Positions 5,869 through 8,938 of a DNA stretch of 8,938 bases are shown here, piece by piece; position 1 is the stretch's first letter; each line of letters starts with the position of its first letter. The notes under the pieces are model-generated. The model saw nothing but the letters and a program-made list of their open reading frames with translations. It was not told the DNA's origin and ran no database searches. The stretch covers positions 1-8,938 of the forward strand of contig CAYGRM010000287.1 of NCBI GenBank assembly GCA_964352225.1, given 5' to 3'. Source of the DNA: CAJQQY01 sp964352225 (GTDB taxonomy: Bacteria; Bacteroidota; Bacteroidia; Chitinophagales; Saprospiraceae). The translations under genes were made by a program, and so were the position numbers.

Positions 5869-8508
5869 ATGAAAAGATTAATACCTATCTGCCTACTTAC
5901 TATTGGGCTAATTTTCCTTTTTACTTTTTGGAAAAAAACACCAACCTCAAATGAGCTCGCTCAAAAAAGATCGACAGAATTAATCAAGGAAAGAACAAAT
6001 TATCCAGCTCCAACCGAACTCGGAGGTGGAGATTCTGCCGCAGAAAAAATGGCAGAAGAAGCCGAAAGCCAAGCAAAAAGAGCAGCTTGGATCGAAAGCA
6101 TGCACTCGACAGAACCAGGAACTGATTGGCGTGCCATCGAGGCCAGGACTCGATACAATAGACATCAAAAAAGAGTAGCCTCCAAAAAGACTACTCAAAT
6201 TCGAGAAGATGAATTATTAGCTGATGGTAACCTTTTTGGAGAATGGGTAGAAAGAGGAAGTAATAATCAAGCCGGTCGTATCGTCGCTACAGACTATGTA
6301 CCTGAAATCGATAAAATTTTTATGCTCTCAGATGGTGGATCTTTATTTAAAGGAGATAGAGATGGTTCTAATTGGGAAGTGATCAATGATGACTTGAGAT
6401 TCAATGATGGATTTTTAAGACATTTTGAACATAATGGAGGAAGAAGATGGATTGCTTTCGTAGAGAATAAACCTCACTACTCTGACGATGATGGAGAAAG
6501 TTGGACAGAGTCTTTTGGAATTTTTTATACTAATGATAATGGAGGTTTTCATGAGCCGGTTATTTTAAATGATGCGAATAACACCATGTATGTTTTGAAA
6601 AAAAATTCATACTGGGATGATATTGAACTATTTAAATCTACTGACCAAGGAGAAATATTTTCTCAGGTTGCTACTTTCCCAACTTCTGATTTTAATGAGT
6701 TTCGAATGGTTTCACCACATAATTCTGATTTTGCTTATATCGCAAGAAGAGGTGGAGGAGAAATATCAATATTTAAAATTAATGGAAATCAAATCAATTT
6801 AGTCAAAGAAACTGGAATTGATTTAGGAGGTCAAAGGCTAAATTTTACAGCTACCGTTTTTGGTTCCGACACTATTTTATATACTCATGACAAAGACATG
6901 ATTATTTATTCAAGTCAAGATGCAGGTCAAACTTGGGAGCAAAAAGATACCATTCCTACTAGACCTTGGGGAGTGGGTATTTACGTTATGAAATCCGATC
7001 CTAATATTTTATATGCTGGAAGTAACGAATGCTTTACTTCATCTGATGGTGGAGCATCTTGGATAAAACTAGCAGACTGGTGGGCTTATTATAATAATGT
7101 AGAGTATAAAATTCACGCAGACATGATGTCTTTTAATGAATATGAGACCCCAGCTGGAGATCCATTTTTATTAATCGGAAATGACGGAGGAATTACTATT
7201 AATAATAATGATTATTACAACTTAGCCACAGGTTATCAAAATATCGGATTACAAAATCTAAATGTTAGCCAATATTATGATGTTCGTTCCGACCTAGATC
7301 CAAGTCATTATTATATTTATGCGGGCTCACAAGATCAGGGTTTCCAAAGAGCTTTTACCAACTTTTCTAATGAGGGAACTTTGGAGTTTGACCAAGTAAT
7401 TTCTGGAGATTATGGACATATTTCATTTAGTCTTAATGGGGAACGAATGTGGTCAGTTTACCCTGGAGGATGGTGTACCTATTACAACGATCCAGAAAAT
7501 GGTGATGTGGCTGCCTCTTTTGATATCGACTCGGAGGACGAATCTGTTTGGATTCCACCGATGATGGATGCTCCAAACTTAGCTGACAACCTAGTATATG
7601 TGGCTGGAGGAAGCGCTGAAGTCGGCGGGTCTGGTTCGTATTTAATAAAATTAGAATATACCGCAGGTCAAATAGTGGCGACTAATCTTCCTTATAATTT
7701 TAAAGCTAATGGAGGTGGAACCTTAAGTGCAATTGCTTCTTCTAAGCTTAATTTTGAACGATTTTATGTGGCTACTGATAATGGTTCATTTTATAAATCA
7801 GATGACTCGGGAATGAATTGGATCAAAGGAAATATATCTGTTCCAAATGGTCATTACCTTTATGGTCAATCTATTCTCCCTTCAAAAATAGACGAAGAAA
7901 CTGTTTATCTCGGAGGTAGCGGATATAGCAATGCAGGGGTTCTCAAAAGTACAGATGGTGGTTTAAGCTTTGTGGAAATGGCAACCGGATTACCGCAAAC
8001 TTTAGTCTTCGACTTAGCAGCAAATGCTGATGAAAGTTTAATTTTTGCTGCAACCGAAGCTGGTCCATTTGTTTATGTGGTGGCGGAGGAAATGTGGTAC
8101 GACATGTCTGGAATGTATGCTCCTGCCCAAACTTATTGGTCAGTTGAATTTTTAGAGGAAGACAATATTGTTCGTTTTGGAACTTATGGTCGTGGAATTT
8201 GGGATTTTCAAGTCAAGGAAGAAGTTGATAATAAAAATATCGTTAAGACAAATTTCAATTTTAAAACTTACCCTAATCCAACAAATGGAATTGTAAATAT
8301 AGAATGGAACGATTCTGAAAATGGTAACGTTAATGCACAACTTTACGACCTAGCAGGGAAGTTGATTTTGGAAAAAAATTATATTTCTAACAAAACATTT
8401 ACAAATAACGAAATTCTTGACCTAAGTAATTTAACTGTTGGGAATTATTTTCTAAAAATAGAATCTGAGCGTAAAGTTGGAACAGCAAAAATCATTTTAC
8501 AGAAATAA
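5869..8508 (+). CDS. Secreted sortilin/BNR-type beta-propeller protein with T9SS type A sorting domain
   Basis: Large predicted cell-surface or secreted protein (879 residues) exported by Sec and then the type IX system. A hydrophobic N-terminus (about 5-20, PICLLTIGLIFLFTF) is followed by a charged helical segment (about 50-105) with EPGTDWRAIEAR. The main body (about 120-780) is a propeller of the sortilin/VPS10 or BNR class. Asp-box-like turns are seen near 204-212 (YSDDDGESW), 257-264, 347-356 (YSSQDAGQTW), 390-398 (TSSDGGASW), 643-651 (KSDDSGMNW) and 693-701. Further family marks are GNDGGI (437-442), AGSQDQGF (485-492) and GTYGRGIWDF (771-780). The C-terminus (about 798-879) is a type A sorting domain: TYPNPTNGIVNIEW (800-813), QLYDLAGKLI (824-833), LSNLTVGNYFLKI (852-864), then KIILQK. 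That domain is removed on export in characterised T9SS cargo. Substrate and activity are unknown; such propellers occur in glycosidases, adhesins and proteins of unknown role. No second catalytic domain is visible. The start is the only in-frame ATG ahead of the hydrophobic segment. Confidence 0.93.
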   Translation: MKRLIPICLLTIGLIFLFTFWKKTPTSNELAQKRSTELIKERTNYPAPTELGGGDSAAEKMAEEAESQAKRAAWIESMHSTEPGTDWRAIEARTRYNRHQKRVASKKTTQIREDELLADGNLFGEWVERGSNNQAGRIVATDYVPEIDKIFMLSDGGSLFKGDRDGSNWEVINDDLRFNDGFLRHFEHNGGRRWIAFVENKPHYSDDDGESWTESFGIFYTNDNGGFHEPVILNDANNTMYVLKKNSYWDDIELFKSTDQGEIFSQVATFPTSDFNEFRMVSPHNSDFAYIARRGGGEISIFKINGNQINLVKETGIDLGGQRLNFTATVFGSDTILYTHDKDMIIYSSQDAGQTWEQKDTIPTRPWGVGIYVMKSDPNILYAGSNECFTSSDGGASWIKLADWWAYYNNVEYKIHADMMSFNEYETPAGDPFLLIGNDGGITINNNDYYNLATGYQNIGLQNLNVSQYYDVRSDLDPSHYYIYAGSQDQGFQRAFTNFSNEGTLEFDQVISGDYGHISFSLNGERMWSVYPGGWCTYYNDPENGDVAASFDIDSEDESVWIPPMMDAPNLADNLVYVAGGSAEVGGSGSYLIKLEYTAGQIVATNLPYNFKANGGGTLSAIASSKLNFERFYVATDNGSFYKSDDSGMNWIKGNISVPNGHYLYGQSILPSKIDEETVYLGGSGYSNAGVLKSTDGGLSFVEMATGLPQTLVFDLAANADESLIFAATEAGPFVYVVAEEMWYDMSGMYAPAQTYWSVEFLEEDNIVRFGTYGRGIWDFQVKEEVDNKNIVKTNFNFKTYPNPTNGIVNIEWNDSENGNVNAQLYDLAGKLILEKNYISNKTFTNNEILDLSNLTVGNYFLKIESERKVGTAKIILQK

Positions 8509-8554
8509 AATGTATCACATTATTTTTCTAAAAAAATGTTTATTGAACTAAAAT

Positions 8555-8614
8555 AAGGTATATAAGAATATTTAATTTTCAGAAACCTGAGCTTATTATT
8601 CTTATATACCTTTT
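8555..8614 (+). terminator. Long perfect hairpin terminator after the secreted protein gene
   Basis: A perfect 16-bp inverted repeat, AAGGTATATAAGAATA (8555-8570) and TATTCTTATATACCTT (8597-8612), is followed by TT, so the right arm ends in a TTTT run. It starts 46 bases past the stop. The 26-base loop itself contains a small hairpin, TCAG AAAC CTGA (8579-8590). The stem is AT-rich but unusually long, and the placement fits termination of the upstream gene. Confidence 0.75.
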
Positions 8615-8626
8615 GGGTTCAAAATA

Positions 8627-8646
8627 AAATCCACTAAAATCCACTA
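8627..8646. repeat. Two tandem copies of a 10-bp unit
   Basis: AAATCCACTA occurs twice without a gap (8627-8636 and 8637-8646). A diverged third unit, AGATTCATTG, follows at 8647-8656. The repeat abuts a GC-rich palindrome and may be the edge of the same repeated element. It is short enough to have arisen by slippage. Confidence 0.6.
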
Positions 8647-8647
8647 A

Positions 8648-8686
8648 GATTCATTGAACTACTCCGCAGCAAGCTGACGGAGAATC
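8648..8686. repeat. REP-like GC-rich imperfect palindrome
   Basis: CTCCG (8662-8666) plus CAGC (8667-8670) pairs with GCTG (8673-8676) plus CGGAG (8678-8682), with one bulged A at 8677. The flanks GATTC (8648-8652) and GAATC (8682-8686) are also complementary. This gives a hairpin with a bulge, the shape of REP elements mobilised by REP-associated Y1 transposases (RAYT). It is strikingly GC-rich against its surroundings. It is unlikely to be a terminator, because it is followed by an A-run on the plus strand and by no T-run on the minus strand. No transposase lies in the window. The REP reading is inferred from form only. Confidence 0.5.
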
Positions 8687-8938
8687 AAAAAAAATTATGT
8701 TACCGTTTCTAAACAGAAATGCAGAGCTAAAGTCGAATGTCATTAAGTTAAGGTGTTTACTGCAAAGAGCAGATCGTAACGTAGATTTGGCTTTAGCCGA
8801 ATACAGCATGCAAGTACTTTATTTTTTTTTGAATAAAACCTGAGGTATTGGAATATAACATACGAAAAAGGAAACTCTACGCGAGCAGTACTAGTGGGTG
8901 CCAAATTCATATAATGTTCTTTAAAATTTAGATTTGCT
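8687..8938. other. Structured terminal region with overlapping small ORFs, no confident gene
   Basis: On the plus strand an ATG at 8697 opens a 48-residue frame to TGA at 8841-8843 (starts MLPFLNRNAELKSN). On the minus strand an ATG at 8910 opens a 55-residue frame to TAA at 8743 (starts MNLAPTSTARVEFP). They overlap head to head, so at most one is likely real. I recognise neither. Base composition from 8697 to 8815 is richer in G and C than the flanking intergenic DNA, as if constrained. GCTAAAGTCGAAT (8726-8738) and ATTTGGCTTTAGC (8785-8797) can form a 13-bp stem, and a nine-T run follows at 8822-8830. This could be a small structured RNA, part of a repeat or mobile-element remnant, or a small gene running near the window edge. 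Confidence 0.3.

Noticed and set aside
8648..8686. Reading the GC-rich palindrome as an intrinsic terminator
   Set aside because: The plus strand has an A-run after it and the minus strand has no T-run after it; the real terminator is the hairpin at 8555-8614.
1..8938. A defence system, CRISPR array, prophage or complete insertion sequence
   Set aside because: No regularly spaced repeats, nuclease, reverse transcriptase, transposase or phage genes are present; the four long genes are all assigned to secretion or transport families.

Overview
The window looks like a chromosomal piece of an AT-rich member of the Bacteroidota. Three of the four long genes belong to, or are handled by, the type IX secretion system (T9SS), which is essentially confined to that phylum. 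Start codons lack Shine-Dalgarno sequences, as is usual there. The class cannot be fixed from the sequence; a marine or environmental flavobacterial, cytophagal or saprospirial lineage would fit.

Left part, minus strand (242-3901): a two-gene unit read right to left. A PorP/SprF-family outer-membrane barrel comes first, followed 93 bases later by an 842-residue periplasmic protein. That protein has a signal peptide, TPR-like helices, a PD40 beta-propeller, an acidic linker, a carboxypeptidase-regulatory-like domain and an OmpA-like C-terminus, which is the PorE-type layout. Such pairs form accessory outer-membrane/periplasm modules of the T9SS. No adhesin gene lies next to this pair.

Middle (3902-4392): a 491-base AT-rich divergent intergenic region. 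It is followed on the plus strand by a dicarboxylate/amino acid:cation symporter (4393-5754) that ends in a clear intrinsic terminator (5777-5824).

Right part, plus strand (5869-8508): a secreted 879-residue protein with sortilin/BNR-type propeller repeats and a C-terminal T9SS type A sorting domain. It is a cargo of the machinery to which the left pair contributes. It ends in a 16-bp perfect hairpin followed by T residues (8555-8614).

The last 320 bases hold no confident gene but are structured. They contain a 10-bp tandem repeat, a GC-rich REP-like palindrome that is not a terminator, a 13-bp long-range stem that pairs fully only as plus-strand RNA, and overlapping small antisense ORFs. 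This is the least explained part of the window. I see no RNA genes, CRISPR array, complete insertion sequence, or defence genes, and no clear sign of an undescribed multi-gene system.
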